Shown: positions 26,591-34,187, counted from the stretch's first letter. The stretch: 64,000 nucleotides of DNA from Dorea sp. AF36-15AT (GCF_003477705.1 NZ_QUDV01000002.1:186001-250000); one strand, 5' to 3'. Made by a program: numbers and translations. The notes: generated from the sequence alone by a model not told the origin.

Positions 26591-26887
26591 ATGAATGACG
26601 AACGTTTGAAATATGGTGACAGAATCATATATATGGAAGGAATCTGCGTGGATGTTGATGATTGCAGCATCAGTGTAGATTTGAAAGGGCGACTGGGCTA
26701 TTTTAAGGCTCCTAAGAGAATGTTTGTCTGCGATACTGAACCGAAGATCGGTCAGGAATTCGGATGGCATATGAGTTTTCCAGAGCAGCTTGGCGCTGAA
26801 ATCCATGAAAAGTACGTCAGCAATTTAGAAAAAGAGCGTCGTAAACAAGCAGAAATGAGCGCTCGCTTGAAGAAAGAGGAGGAATAA
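26591..26887 (+). CDS. small conserved protein between prdA and prdB (CBO2463/CBO2479-like)
   Basis: This 98-residue soluble protein has a beta-rich N terminus (YGDRIIYMEGICVDVDDCSISVDLKGRLGYFKAPKRMF in part) and a helical, highly charged C-terminal tail. I place it with the small family named after Clostridium botulinum CBO2463/CBO2479, which is known from reductase operons. This assignment is from memory. Its gene ends two bases before the prdB start, so it is translated with prdB. It has AAAGGTG upstream. A role in assembling or protecting the reductase is a guess from position; no catalytic motif is visible. Confidence 0.65.
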   Translation: MNDERLKYGDRIIYMEGICVDVDDCSISVDLKGRLGYFKAPKRMFVCDTEPKIGQEFGWHMSFPEQLGAEIHEKYVSNLEKERRKQAEMSARLKKEEE

Positions 26888-26889
26888 AA

Positions 26890-27615
26890 ATGAGTTTAAC
26901 GGTTGTTAAAGGATTACAATCAGAAATCTTCGTTCCAATTACTCCACCGATGGTATGGACACCAGTAGAGAAAGAATTGAAAGATATGACAGTTGCGCTT
27001 GCTACAGCAGCAGGTGTACATCAGATTGATCAGGAAAGATTCAACCTTGCAGGTGACTTCACATGGAGAAAGATCGATGATAAGTGCCCATCAGACAAAT
27101 TGATGGTATCCCATGGTGGATATGATAACAGTGATGTTAACAAAGACATTAACTGTATGTTCCCGATTGACAGACTTCATGAATTAGCAGCAGAAGGATT
27201 TATCAAAGCTACAGCTCCTTACCATGCTGGATTCATGGGTGGCGGCGGAAACCAGGAGAAGTTCAAACACGAGACTGGTCCGGCAGTAGCAGCAATGCTT
27301 AAAGAGGAAGGCGTAGATGCAGCAATCCTCACAGCTGGATGAGGTACCTGCCACCGCTCTGCAGTATTGGTGCAGAGAGCGATTGAAGAGGCTGGAATTC
27401 CTACAGTAATTATTGCAGCCCTTCCACCAGTTGTACGTCAGACTGGTACACCACGTGCCGTTGCTCCATTGGTTCCGATGGGTGCTAATGCAGGTGGTCC
27501 ACACAATGTGGAACAGCAGACAGCTATCGTTAAAGCTACTCTTCAGCAGCTGGAAGAGATCCAGACACCTGGAAAGATCGTACCGCTGCCATTCGAGTAT
27601 GTTGCTAAGATCTAA
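26890..27615 (+). CDS. prdB: D-proline reductase selenoprotein subunit PrdB
   Basis: This 241-residue subunit carries selenocysteine at codon 151: TGA at 27340-27342 in the context LTAG-Sec-GTCHRS. The frame upstream and downstream is continuous, and the Sec-x-x-Cys pattern is that of the PrdB and GrdB active site. The selenol attacks D-proline held by the PrdA pyruvoyl group and the ring is opened to 5-aminovalerate. Read without Sec decoding, the gene would falsely split into two frames. It has an AGGAGG-type site upstream. A strong terminator follows, so prdD-prdE form a separate unit. Confidence 0.96.
27340..27384 (+). promoter_or_regulatory. bacterial SECIS element of prdB
   Basis: After the Sec codon (27340-27342), CTCTGCA (27357-27363) pairs with TGCAGAG (27371-27377) around the loop GTATTGG. 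The stem could extend by CG pairs with a small bulge. The distance from the UGA fits SelB-dependent elements. Confidence 0.65.
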
Positions 27616-27632
27616 TAGTTAGTCGTTAGATT

Positions 27633-27666
27633 GAAAGGGAAATGGCTTAGCCATTTCCCTTTCTTA
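27633..27666 (+). terminator. terminator after prdB
   Basis: GAAAGGGAAATGGC (27633-27646) pairs perfectly with GCCATTTCCCTTTC (27650-27663), with TTATT after. Confidence 0.85.
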
Positions 27667-27713
27667 TTACCTGATTTAATTGTAAGAAAAGTAAGAACAA
27701 ATATCTGAAATGA

Positions 27714-27741
27714 TTGAAATAATTTGGGATTATGGTAAAAT
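27714..27741 (+). promoter_or_regulatory. promoter of prdD-prdE
   Basis: TTGAAA (27714-27719) and TAAAAT (27736-27741) have a 16-base spacer. It lies between the prdB terminator and prdD. Confidence 0.6.
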
Positions 27742-27800
27742 ATAATTAGATAATTTGGAGATTAGAATCTGAAATATGAGTCAGAAGGAGGAGCTCTATT

Positions 27801-28568
27801 ATGGCAGTTGAAGAGAAAAAACTACGCCGGCTCACAATTAAGGCGTATCATATGGATACAGTTGTGATGGGGGATCGCAACGATATTACGACAGGCGGTA
27901 AGATGACCGTGTGTAAAGACATCATTCCGGATTTGCTGAAGGATGCGAAGTATATTAAAGATATTGATATTCAGGTGATCCAGCCGGGTGAACATGACCG
28001 GTGGACGAATACGATCATGGATATCATCCCGATTTCGACAAAGGTACTTGGAGTGCTTGGAGAGGGTATCACGCATACGATTACGGGTGTATATGTGATG
28101 CTGACCGGAGTGGATGTGAATGGAAAGCAGTGCCATGAATTTGGCTCCTCTGAAGGTAATCTGAAGGATCAGCTGGTACTTAACCGGGCAGGTACACCTG
28201 GGGATAATGATGTAATTATTTCTTTTGATGTAACACTTGCGGCGGGCATGGGACAGGAGAGACCTGGCCCGACGGAAGCACATCTGTTGTGTGATAAGTT
28301 TATTGATATTTTTAGAGCAAAATTGAAGAATTTTAATGGCAATCAGTGTACAGAAAAGCATGTCTACAACGATGTGGTGCGTCCGGGCGGTAAGCGTGTG
28401 TTGATTATTAAGCAGGTAGCCGGACAGGGTGCGATGTATGATACTCATATGTTCCCGAAAGAGCCATCGAGTTCAGAGGGAACCAAGTCGATTATTGATA
28501 TGGAGAATATGCCGGTGATGATCACACCGAATGAATACAGAGACGGAATCATCCGCTCTATGCAATAA
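27801..28568 (+). CDS. prdD: proline reductase cluster protein PrdD
   Basis: This 255-residue protein is a paralogue of the middle part of PrdA: it shares the stretch around EFGSSEG, the RPGPTEAH/RRGPMAAH alignment and the KQVAGQGAMYDT/KEIMGQGAMHDN alignment. Its end ITPNEYRDGIIRSMQ lines up with PrdA MSPLEVLDGCIHALT, the residues just before the predicted self-cleavage. It has no pyruvoyl-forming Cys. Its exact role is unknown; in the cluster it pairs with PrdE. An AGGAGGAG site precedes the ATG. The gene ends 14 bases before prdE. Confidence 0.9.
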   Translation: MAVEEKKLRRLTIKAYHMDTVVMGDRNDITTGGKMTVCKDIIPDLLKDAKYIKDIDIQVIQPGEHDRWTNTIMDIIPISTKVLGVLGEGITHTITGVYVMLTGVDVNGKQCHEFGSSEGNLKDQLVLNRAGTPGDNDVIISFDVTLAAGMGQERPGPTEAHLLCDKFIDIFRAKLKNFNGNQCTEKHVYNDVVRPGGKRVLIIKQVAGQGAMYDTHMFPKEPSSSEGTKSIIDMENMPVMITPNEYRDGIIRSMQ

Positions 28569-28582
28569 GGAGGAAGAGAATT

Positions 28583-29071
28583 ATGGGAATTGGACCATCG
28601 ACCAAAGAGACTACATTACATCATTTTAGAGATCCTTTGTTGGAAGTGGTATCAGAGGATACAGACCTTGATCTTCTTGGAATCCTTCTTGTAGGAACAC
28701 CGGATGGTAATGAAGAGAAGATGTTCGTAGGAACAAGAGCTGCTGTTATGGCAGAATGTATGAGAGCAGACGGAGTTATTATTTCCTGCGATGGCTGGGG
28801 CAACAGTCATGTTGACTATACGAACACTGTAGAGCAGATCGGTAAAAGGGGTATTCCGGTAACGGGAATTACATTTAACGGTACGGTTGCTCAGTTCGTA
28901 GTTGTTAATGACTATCTGGATGCGATTATCGATATTAATAAGAGCGCGGACGGAACAGAGACGGATGTTGTGGGCGAGAATAACATGACCAGGTTAGACT
29001 GCCTGAAAGCAAAGGCTCTGTTGAAGCTCAAGATGCAGAAGAAAGAACGCGAAGAAAAAGCAATTAAATAA
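28583..29071 (+). CDS. prdE: proline reductase cluster protein PrdE
   Basis: This 162-residue protein is a paralogue of the C-terminal chain of PrdA. Its start GIGPSTKETTLHHFRDPL aligns with PrdA CIGPASKEMTRHYWREPL, with Gly where PrdA has the pyruvoyl-forming Cys, so it cannot make that cofactor. It also shares GWGNSHVDYTNTVEQIG with the PrdA GFGNNHIDFASHHEQIG stretch. PrdD and PrdE together therefore mirror a cut PrdA. The likely role is structural or in assembly; this is inference. A clear AAGGAGG-type site precedes the ATG, and a terminator follows. Confidence 0.9.
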   Translation: MGIGPSTKETTLHHFRDPLLEVVSEDTDLDLLGILLVGTPDGNEEKMFVGTRAAVMAECMRADGVIISCDGWGNSHVDYTNTVEQIGKRGIPVTGITFNGTVAQFVVVNDYLDAIIDINKSADGTETDVVGENNMTRLDCLKAKALLKLKMQKKEREEKAIK

Positions 29072-29083
29072 AGATATACATAC

Positions 29084-29129
29084 AAAGGGAAATGCATTTC
29101 CTGAAAGTGGAAATGTATTTCCCCTTTTG
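29084..29129 (+). terminator. terminator after prdE
   Basis: AAAGGGAAATGCATTTCC (from 29084) pairs with GGAAATGTATTTCCCCTTT (29109-29127) with a few mismatches, followed by a short T run. Confidence 0.75.
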
Positions 29130-29162
29130 TTATGAAAGACTGGAAGGGGATGTGGCTATAAG

Positions 29163-29822
29163 ATGGAGAATATGAATCAGGAGCTTCAGGAAGATCGCAG
29201 AAAGAATCATTATGTGGTGGAAACAAAACGTGACACCAGGCTGATGCTGACATTTATAGAATTTAAGAACAGGGTGGAACATCCGGCAGCTACGGTTTAT
29301 ATGATTGCAATGGGCGTGATGTTGATTGGTTTGATGTATAAGCAGGCAGATAGCATTGCAATGGTTGGAAAAGTAATTGGCTATATATTTGGTGCGGTAC
29401 TGATATTGATGGGGTTGTTCAGAAAGTATATATCGGTGTATTTGATGAAGAGTAATCCGCAGGTTAATGTAGATGAAGAGATAACATATCTATTTGGTAA
29501 TACCGGTATAAGAGCTGATAAGCCACAAGAAGGGACGGAAGAACACCTTGCTAATTATAAAGAGGTGTATTGTGTCTGGGAAGATGAAACAAACTATTAT
29601 CTGGGAATGCATAATGATGATCTGATTGTGTTACAAAAGGCGAATTTTACTACAGGAGAAGCATCTTTGTTCAAGGATTTTATTCTGGAGAAGAGCGGGG
29701 CTAAATATATATGGAAGCCTGCGAAGTTTGTAAATGTCTGTAAGAATGCAGTGCTTAAGGCGAAAATTAGAGCCACGCAAATGCAGATGGCAGCGGATCA
29801 AGATAATAAAGAAGAAAAATAA
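29163..29822 (+). CDS. YcxB-like membrane protein
   Basis: This 219-residue protein has two close hydrophobic segments (about residues 42-60 and 68-86) and a soluble C-terminal half. The stretch VYCVWEDETNYYLGMHNDDLIVLQKANF resembles the YcxB domain. There is no signal peptide and the N terminus is charged, so both ends probably face the cytoplasm. The function of this family is unknown. The gene stands between terminators and is not part of the prd operon; the ribosome binding site is poor. Confidence 0.6.
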   Translation: MENMNQELQEDRRKNHYVVETKRDTRLMLTFIEFKNRVEHPAATVYMIAMGVMLIGLMYKQADSIAMVGKVIGYIFGAVLILMGLFRKYISVYLMKSNPQVNVDEEITYLFGNTGIRADKPQEGTEEHLANYKEVYCVWEDETNYYLGMHNDDLIVLQKANFTTGEASLFKDFILEKSGAKYIWKPAKFVNVCKNAVLKAKIRATQMQMAADQDNKEEK

Positions 29823-29840
29823 AAGAATTCATTCAATGAA

Positions 29841-29874
29841 AAAGGAGTTTGAATCATAAGATTCAAACTCCTTT
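29841..29874. terminator. bidirectional terminator
   Basis: AAAGGAGTTTGAATC (29841-29855) pairs perfectly with GATTCAAACTCCTTT (29860-29874) around ATAA. On the minus strand a run of five T follows, so it also ends the TauE/SafE gene transcript. Confidence 0.88.
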
Positions 29875-29905
29875 GTATTTCGATATTAAGTTTTTTGGAT
29901 AGGCT

Positions 29906-30838
29906 TTATGCTGCGTCGCCCTTCTTGATAGCATCATGCAGATACAAGAATGCTGTGATGTATACAACCACAACGATAACCTTTGTTAAAACGTTGATAT
30001 CCATAGATCCTACAAATTTGTAAGCTACGTATACACCAACTGCTCCAAAGATAGCCTGTGTCCAACATGCAACTGGATCAAAACGTCCAGCTGAGACGAA
30101 TTTCGGACCATTACCGAAAGCCATCAGGAATGCACAAGATCCCATCATAGCTGGGAATGCACAACTTGCATTCATTCCAAGTGCAAGTACCATAGCCATA
30201 CAAGGTGCATACAGACCTACACCGATACTCATAAGAGCACCAAAGATAAAGTTACCAACAACAGCAACTACAAGCTTGATTCCGCGAAGTCCAAGTGCCT
30301 CGCCCTGTGTACCGAACGGACCAACGCCCAGGTTCTTCATAAGAACTACTGAAGCGAGAATAAACAGACCAACGAACAGAGCATAACGTACTTTCTTACG
30401 GTCGAACTTAGATACGACATCAGCCATAACAAATGATCCGAGAATAGATACAACAATCATCAGAACGAGTGTCAGAATATCCATCTCAACAAAACCGAAG
30501 AACAGGAAAGCCTCTACACATACAGGAACGGTATCACCTACGTTAAGGGTACCAGGTACTAAGATGTCGTCTACTGCCTTAGTAAATTTGAATCCAGCTG
30601 ATGAAGGTGCAAAAGAACCAATTCCTAAAGTATCGAAGAAGTTAGCAAAGAAACCGATGATACATGTGGCGATTAAGTTTTTTGGCTGTAATCCACGTTT
30701 CCACAATTCTTCACCGTTAAGTCCAAGCTCAGGATCCTTTTCAGGATTAGCACGAAGCTCTTTGGTCTTCTTAGCCATAAGGATAACGTTGAGAAGAATA
30801 CCGATTACACAAAGTCCCTTCAAAATGTACATTGCCAT
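29906..30838 (-). CDS. TauE/SafE-family membrane permease
   Basis: This 310-residue membrane protein has seven or eight hydrophobic segments and the two half-repeats of the TauE/SafE (TSUP) family, seen in GFFANFFDTLGIGSFAPSS and FGALMSIGVGLYAPCMAMVLALGM. Such proteins move sulfonates, sulfite or other organic anions out of or into the cell; the substrate here is unknown. The ATG at 30838 has GGAGGG upstream; the upstream open frame is not needed. A near-perfect dyad lies at 30903-30934 before the gene. It is next to the prd cluster but on its own strand. Confidence 0.85.
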   Translation of the reverse strand: MAMYILKGLCVIGILLNVILMAKKTKELRANPEKDPELGLNGEELWKRGLQPKNLIATCIIGFFANFFDTLGIGSFAPSSAGFKFTKAVDDILVPGTLNVGDTVPVCVEAFLFFGFVEMDILTLVLMIVVSILGSFVMADVVSKFDRKKVRYALFVGLFILASVVLMKNLGVGPFGTQGEALGLRGIKLVVAVVGNFIFGALMSIGVGLYAPCMAMVLALGMNASCAFPAMMGSCAFLMAFGNGPKFVSAGRFDPVACWTQAIFGAVGVYVAYKFVGSMDINVLTKVIVVVVYITAFLYLHDAIKKGDAA

Positions 30839-30902
30839 AAAACATCCCTCCAGATTAATATAAAATTGTAAATGTGCAAAGTGATCACGCCTATATATGT
30901 AC

Positions 30903-30934
30903 GTGAATCTGACACCCCGATTTGTCAAATTCAC
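30903..30934. promoter_or_regulatory. dyad operator before the TauE/SafE gene
   Basis: GTGAATCTGACA (30903-30914) and TGTCAAATTCAC (30923-30934) are inverted with one mismatch, with 8 bases between. It lies 65-96 bases before the start codon, where it could be a binding site or a leader hairpin. Confidence 0.6.
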
Positions 30935-31032
30935 TATAGAAATATGTGTCACTTTCTTTAATTTGATTGTATCAGTCTCCTTGTTAAAAGTCAATCAATA
31001 TAGGGCAAATAATTAAATTTTTCTTAAACAAA

Positions 31033-31074
31033 ACTAGAATATGGACTAGAATTAGTACTAGACTGGATTCTAGT
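31033..31074. promoter_or_regulatory. CTAG-rich dyad cluster
   Basis: ACTAGAAT (31033-31040) is inverted as ATTCTAGT (31067-31074). Between them lies ATTAGTACTAG (31051-31061), which recurs exactly at 31310-31320. CTAG is normally rare, so three to five copies here stand out. Binding sites of one regulator are likely; the identity is unknown. Confidence 0.45.
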
Positions 31075-31309
31075 GGACAAACCGTTACGGGGCAGTTCTT
31101 TTTTATACATCTGGAAATTCCGTGTTTTTTCTTTTGAGATAGCTATGACATAAGACGTAATAATATAGACATTAGAATAACTAATATAATTAAATATTAA
31201 AAAAATGACAATAATGTATATAGAAACGAATTGATAATAAAAATAAATATAATACTTAAATAAGATTGAAAATAGATCGGTTAATAAGATGAATTATATG
31301 CTTTTAGCA

Positions 31310-31320
31310 ATTAGTACTAG
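31310..31320. repeat. second copy of ATTAGTACTAG
   Basis: Eleven bases are identical to 31051-31061. This copy lies about 33 bases upstream of the -35 of the NSS transporter promoter. Confidence 0.5.
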
Positions 31321-31352
31321 TTATAGCGACATTAATATATATAATTTCAATA

Positions 31353-31381
31353 TTGACTTTAAGATAGCGCGATGATAAAAT
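31353..31381 (+). promoter_or_regulatory. promoter of the NSS transporter gene
   Basis: TTGACT (31353-31358) and TAAAAT (31376-31381) have a 17-base spacer. Confidence 0.65.
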
Positions 31382-31417
31382 TTAGATAAAGATGAAGTGT
31401 GGGTAATTGATATTAAG

Positions 31418-31438
31418 CAACATGACTTGCGTATGTTG
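31418..31438 (+). promoter_or_regulatory. dyad in the leader of the NSS transporter gene
   Basis: CAACAT (31418-31423) and ATGTTG (31433-31438) are perfect inverted arms with 9 bases between, about 30 bases after the predicted start of transcription and 24 bases before the ATG. Confidence 0.45.
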
Positions 31439-31461
31439 TGGATGGAAATGGGGGCTATTTT

Positions 31462-32952
31462 ATGGAACGGAAACAGGAAAAATTTAGTACCATAGGGTAT
31501 ATAGCTGCTGCTCTGGGTATGTGTATTGGAACTGGTAATGTGTGGCGCTTTCCTCGAATCTGTGCGGCGAATGGAGGAGGAGCTTTTATTCTGGCCTGGA
31601 CAATTGCAATGCTGGTTTTTGCGGTTCCGCTTCTGTCAACGGAAATGGCGATCGGTAAAAAGGTGAGACTTGGATGTATTGGATCTTTCCGTGATTTCGG
31701 CGGAAAGAAATATACGTGGATGGGATTCTTTGTGGTTGCGGTTTGTTTCTTCCTTATGAGCTATTATTGCGTGCTTCAGGGATACTGCCTTAAATATGCT
31801 GTGAAGTCCGTTGCTTCATTTGAGACGAATCTGACAACAGATACTACGGCGGCGATCTGGACTTCGTTTACGGATTCGCCGGCACAGGTGATTTTCTTTC
31901 ATGCGATCGGATTTGCGTTAGCCTGCTTTATTGTGTATCAGGGGATCGCAGGTGGAATTGAAAAGTTCTGTAAAGTTGCAATCCCGGCATTGTTTGCGAT
32001 TCTTGTTGGGCTGTCAATCTATGCAGTGACATTAAAGGGCGCGGATCAGGGGCTTCAGTATTTGTTTACAATTAAGAAAGAGTATATCCTGAGTCCGAAT
32101 ACCTGGATCCAGGCGTTTATTCAGGCTGCTTGGAGTACCGGAGCGGGATGGGGCTTTATTATCACATATTCTAATTATGTAGGAGAAGATGAGGATGTCC
32201 CGACCAGCTGTCTGATCATGGGGCTTGGCGATAACCTCGGAGCAATTCTTTCCGGACTTGTTGTAATTCCGGCAATCTGCGCACTTTCTGCAACACCGGA
32301 AGCGGCAACGGAAGCATTGAGCCAGGGTAATTTCGGACTTACATTCATTTACATCTATCAGTTGTTTACAACGATTCCTGGTGGAAGATTTATTTCGTTT
32401 ATTTTCTTTGGACTGCTTGCGATCGCAGCGATTACTTCGCTTTTCTCAATGATCGAAGTTGGGGTGAAGTGTGTGGTAGATATGGGTGTTGGTCGTAAGA
32501 AAGCTGTTGTAGGCGTTTGTTTCGCAGGTTTCGTGGCAGGATGCTTCTCGGCATGGTCTCTGAATAATATTGATAATCAGGACTGGGTATGGGGACTCGG
32601 ACTTCTCGTTAGTGGAGCCTTTATAGCAATTCTCGCAATCAAGTATGGTGTAGAGAAGCTAAGAACAGAAGAAGTCAATGCGAAGGGTGCAGAGATTCGC
32701 CTTCCGAAATGGTACTTTAATACATGTATGCGCATCATGCCTGTATTGGTAGTGATTATGGTTGGCTACTGGCTGCTTCAGACAAAGGAATGGTTCCCGG
32801 ATACATGGCTGAATCCATTTATTATTCAGGACAATACAGGTACTGTACTGTTGCAGTTTGGTGTGGTGATTGTTGTTGGTATTGCGCTTAGCAAGTTCTT
32901 CAACCGCAAAACAGCAAAAGGTCGGATAACAAAAGAAGAGAACTGCAGGTAG
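31462..32952 (+). CDS. sodium-dependent amino acid transporter (NSS family)
   Basis: This 496-residue membrane protein is of the neurotransmitter:sodium symporter family. The N-terminal stretch GYIAAALGMCIGTGNVWRFP and the Na+/substrate-binding pieces ANGGGAF and FSTGAG-like WSTGAGWGFIITYSNY are all visible. About 11-12 hydrophobic segments follow. It should bring in an amino acid with Na+. I chose the ATG at 31462, with a G-rich site upstream; the longer frame from 31438 is not supported. A tiny gene of the MetS type follows. Proline would be an attractive substrate given the neighbourhood, but methionine, alanine and others are also known for the family. Confidence 0.9.
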   Translation: MERKQEKFSTIGYIAAALGMCIGTGNVWRFPRICAANGGGAFILAWTIAMLVFAVPLLSTEMAIGKKVRLGCIGSFRDFGGKKYTWMGFFVVAVCFFLMSYYCVLQGYCLKYAVKSVASFETNLTTDTTAAIWTSFTDSPAQVIFFHAIGFALACFIVYQGIAGGIEKFCKVAIPALFAILVGLSIYAVTLKGADQGLQYLFTIKKEYILSPNTWIQAFIQAAWSTGAGWGFIITYSNYVGEDEDVPTSCLIMGLGDNLGAILSGLVVIPAICALSATPEAATEALSQGNFGLTFIYIYQLFTTIPGGRFISFIFFGLLAIAAITSLFSMIEVGVKCVVDMGVGRKKAVVGVCFAGFVAGCFSAWSLNNIDNQDWVWGLGLLVSGAFIAILAIKYGVEKLRTEEVNAKGAEIRLPKWYFNTCMRIMPVLVVIMVGYWLLQTKEWFPDTWLNPFIIQDNTGTVLLQFGVVIVVGIALSKFFNRKTAKGRITKEENCR

Positions 32953-32975
32953 AATTGTGAAAGAAGGTGTTCTTT

Positions 32976-33089
32976 ATGACGATGGATGCAATTATTATGA
33001 TGATAATTACAGTGGTAGGTTACATTGGTGGTTTTAGCTATTTTATGATAAGGGTCTTTAAGAAAGAAAAAAGCAAAGCGATGAGATAG
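32976..33089 (+). CDS. MetS-like small subunit of the NSS transporter
   Basis: This 37-residue protein is too short for usual gene finders. It has a single membrane helix, AIIMMIITVVGYIGGFSYFMI, and a basic Lys/Arg tail. Similar tiny proteins encoded right after NSS transporters (MetS beside MetP in Corynebacterium) are needed for transport. The ATG at 32976 has AAGAAGGTG upstream and lies 23 bases after the large gene. The order, size and topology all fit. The match is from pattern, not from a search. Confidence 0.72.
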   Translation: MTMDAIIMMIITVVGYIGGFSYFMIRVFKKEKSKAMR

Positions 33090-33097
33090 ATTTGCTA

Positions 33098-33128
33098 TTA
33101 CTCACCACCTGAAGAGGTGGGAGTCTTC
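33098..33128. repeat. dispersed repeat, copy 2 (AGGTGGGAGTC type)
   Basis: It matches 13121-13151 at 26 of 31 positions. CTCACCACCT and AGGTGGGAG form a hairpin around GAAG. It lies between the small subunit gene and a strong terminator, so it is probably the relic of an element end. Confidence 0.7.
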
Positions 33129-33139
33129 TTGACTGAGAT

Positions 33140-33192
33140 AAATATCCTCCCGGATTGATATTGGAATATATTGATCTGGGAGGATATTTTTA
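33140..33192 (+). terminator. terminator after the NSS transporter genes
   Basis: AAATATCCTCCC (33140-33151) pairs with GGGAGGATATTT (33178-33189), followed by TT. The loop is 26 bases and may fold further. It can also serve the LysR gene on the other strand. Confidence 0.75.
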
Positions 33193-33222
33193 TGGAAATT
33201 TTGAGATATAAAAAGCGATCGG

Positions 33223-34095
33223 TTAATCATCCAGAAGAAAGTCTTTGGCGTACTTTAGGAATATCTTGGTGGCTGGTGATAAGGCATCCTGGGATGTGAA
33301 TGCCAGTCCAAGTTGTCTGTAAACTTTCGGTACTAACGGACGTACAGCAAAATCCCCGACCTGCCCGCGGAGCAGAAGCCCCGGAAGTATTGTCATTCCT
33401 AATTCGTGTTCTACCATTGAAATGGAACTAAATTCGTTGATGGTGACATAGCGGATATCTGGTTTGATCTTATATTGCTTCAAAATGCGATGAACGTCAT
33501 TGCCCGGCGTGTAGTCGGTAACAACGAAAGGAGCGTCCTGAAACCATTCCAAAGGGATTTTTCCCTGTTTGGCGAATTCGTGTGAGGAAGGAACTACAGC
33601 GTAAAGTTCATCGTCCATGACCGGCAGGAACTGATAACGCTGATTCTTCTGGTAACTGATGAATCCGATGTCAACCCGTCGGTTTTCAATCCACTCTGCC
33701 AGATCACCCTCGGTTCCCTCTATGATCTTGAAGCGGATGTCAGGATAACTTTTTTGAAATTCGCGGATAATCTTAGGAATCCAGTGGATCGAACAGCTGA
33801 GATATGTGCCGATACGGATCGTGCCGACCTGCGCGCCTTTCAGTGAAGCGATTTCCTGGTTGATCTCTTCGTCGGCGTTCAAAAGATTCCGGATGGCAGG
33901 AATTAATGCTTTTGCTTCTTTGGTCAATGTGACGCCGTGATTATCCTTTATAAATAGAGAGAAGCCAACTTCTTTTTCGAGTGCTTTCATCATCTGGGTG
34001 ATACCGGACTGTGTGTAGCCCAGTTCTTCGCCTACGCGGGTAAAGCTGCCGTAGTCATCTGCGGCAAGCATGACTTTCCATCTTTTTGTATCCAT
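33223..34095 (-). CDS. LysR-family regulator
   Basis: This 290-residue LysR protein has an N-terminal HTH (DTKRWKVMLAADDYGSF, then ELGYTQSGITQMMKALEKEVGF) and an effector-binding C-terminal domain. I chose the ATG at 34095, with GGAAG upstream; the longer frame begins inside the promoter region. It points at the NSS transporter genes from downstream and lies beside the ribosomal operon promoter. Its targets are not clear; the CTAG-rich and dyad sites at 30.9-31.4 kb are candidates. No selenium link is visible. Confidence 0.88.
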   Translation of the reverse strand: MDTKRWKVMLAADDYGSFTRVGEELGYTQSGITQMMKALEKEVGFSLFIKDNHGVTLTKEAKALIPAIRNLLNADEEINQEIASLKGAQVGTIRIGTYLSCSIHWIPKIIREFQKSYPDIRFKIIEGTEGDLAEWIENRRVDIGFISYQKNQRYQFLPVMDDELYAVVPSSHEFAKQGKIPLEWFQDAPFVVTDYTPGNDVHRILKQYKIKPDIRYVTINEFSSISMVEHELGMTILPGLLLRGQVGDFAVRPLVPKVYRQLGLAFTSQDALSPATKIFLKYAKDFLLDD

Positions 34096-34153
34096 GTAAC
34101 TTCCTTCTTTCCTATTATAATAGATGTATGATATGATGGTAAAAGAAGAATCC

Positions 34154-34181
34154 TTGACCATAACGTTTCCTTATATATAAT
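34154..34181 (+). promoter_or_regulatory. promoter of the S10-spc ribosomal operon
   Basis: TTGACC (34154-34159) and TATAAT (34176-34181) have a 16-base spacer. A second TATAAT-like run follows at about 34190, so start sites may vary. The leader to rpsJ is about 400 bases. Confidence 0.6.
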
Positions 34182-34187
34182 ATGATA

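Larger units (their letters stand above)
30839..31461. other. AT-rich divergent regulatory region
   Basis: This 623-base gene-free stretch separates the TauE/SafE gene from the NSS transporter. It is very AT-rich and contains a dyad (30903-30934), a group of CTAG-rich motifs (31033-31074 and 31310-31320), a promoter for the transporter and a leader dyad (31418-31438). I see no plausible open frame on either strand. Confidence 0.75.

Noticed and set aside
27340..27615. PrdB read as two genes or a frameshifted gene
   Set aside because: The single TGA at codon 151 sits in the Sec-x-x-Cys active site and the reading frame does not change.
33140..33192. Hairpin before the LysR gene as a riboswitch
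   Set aside because: It lies after stop codons on both strands and has terminator shape; no ligand-binding core is visible.
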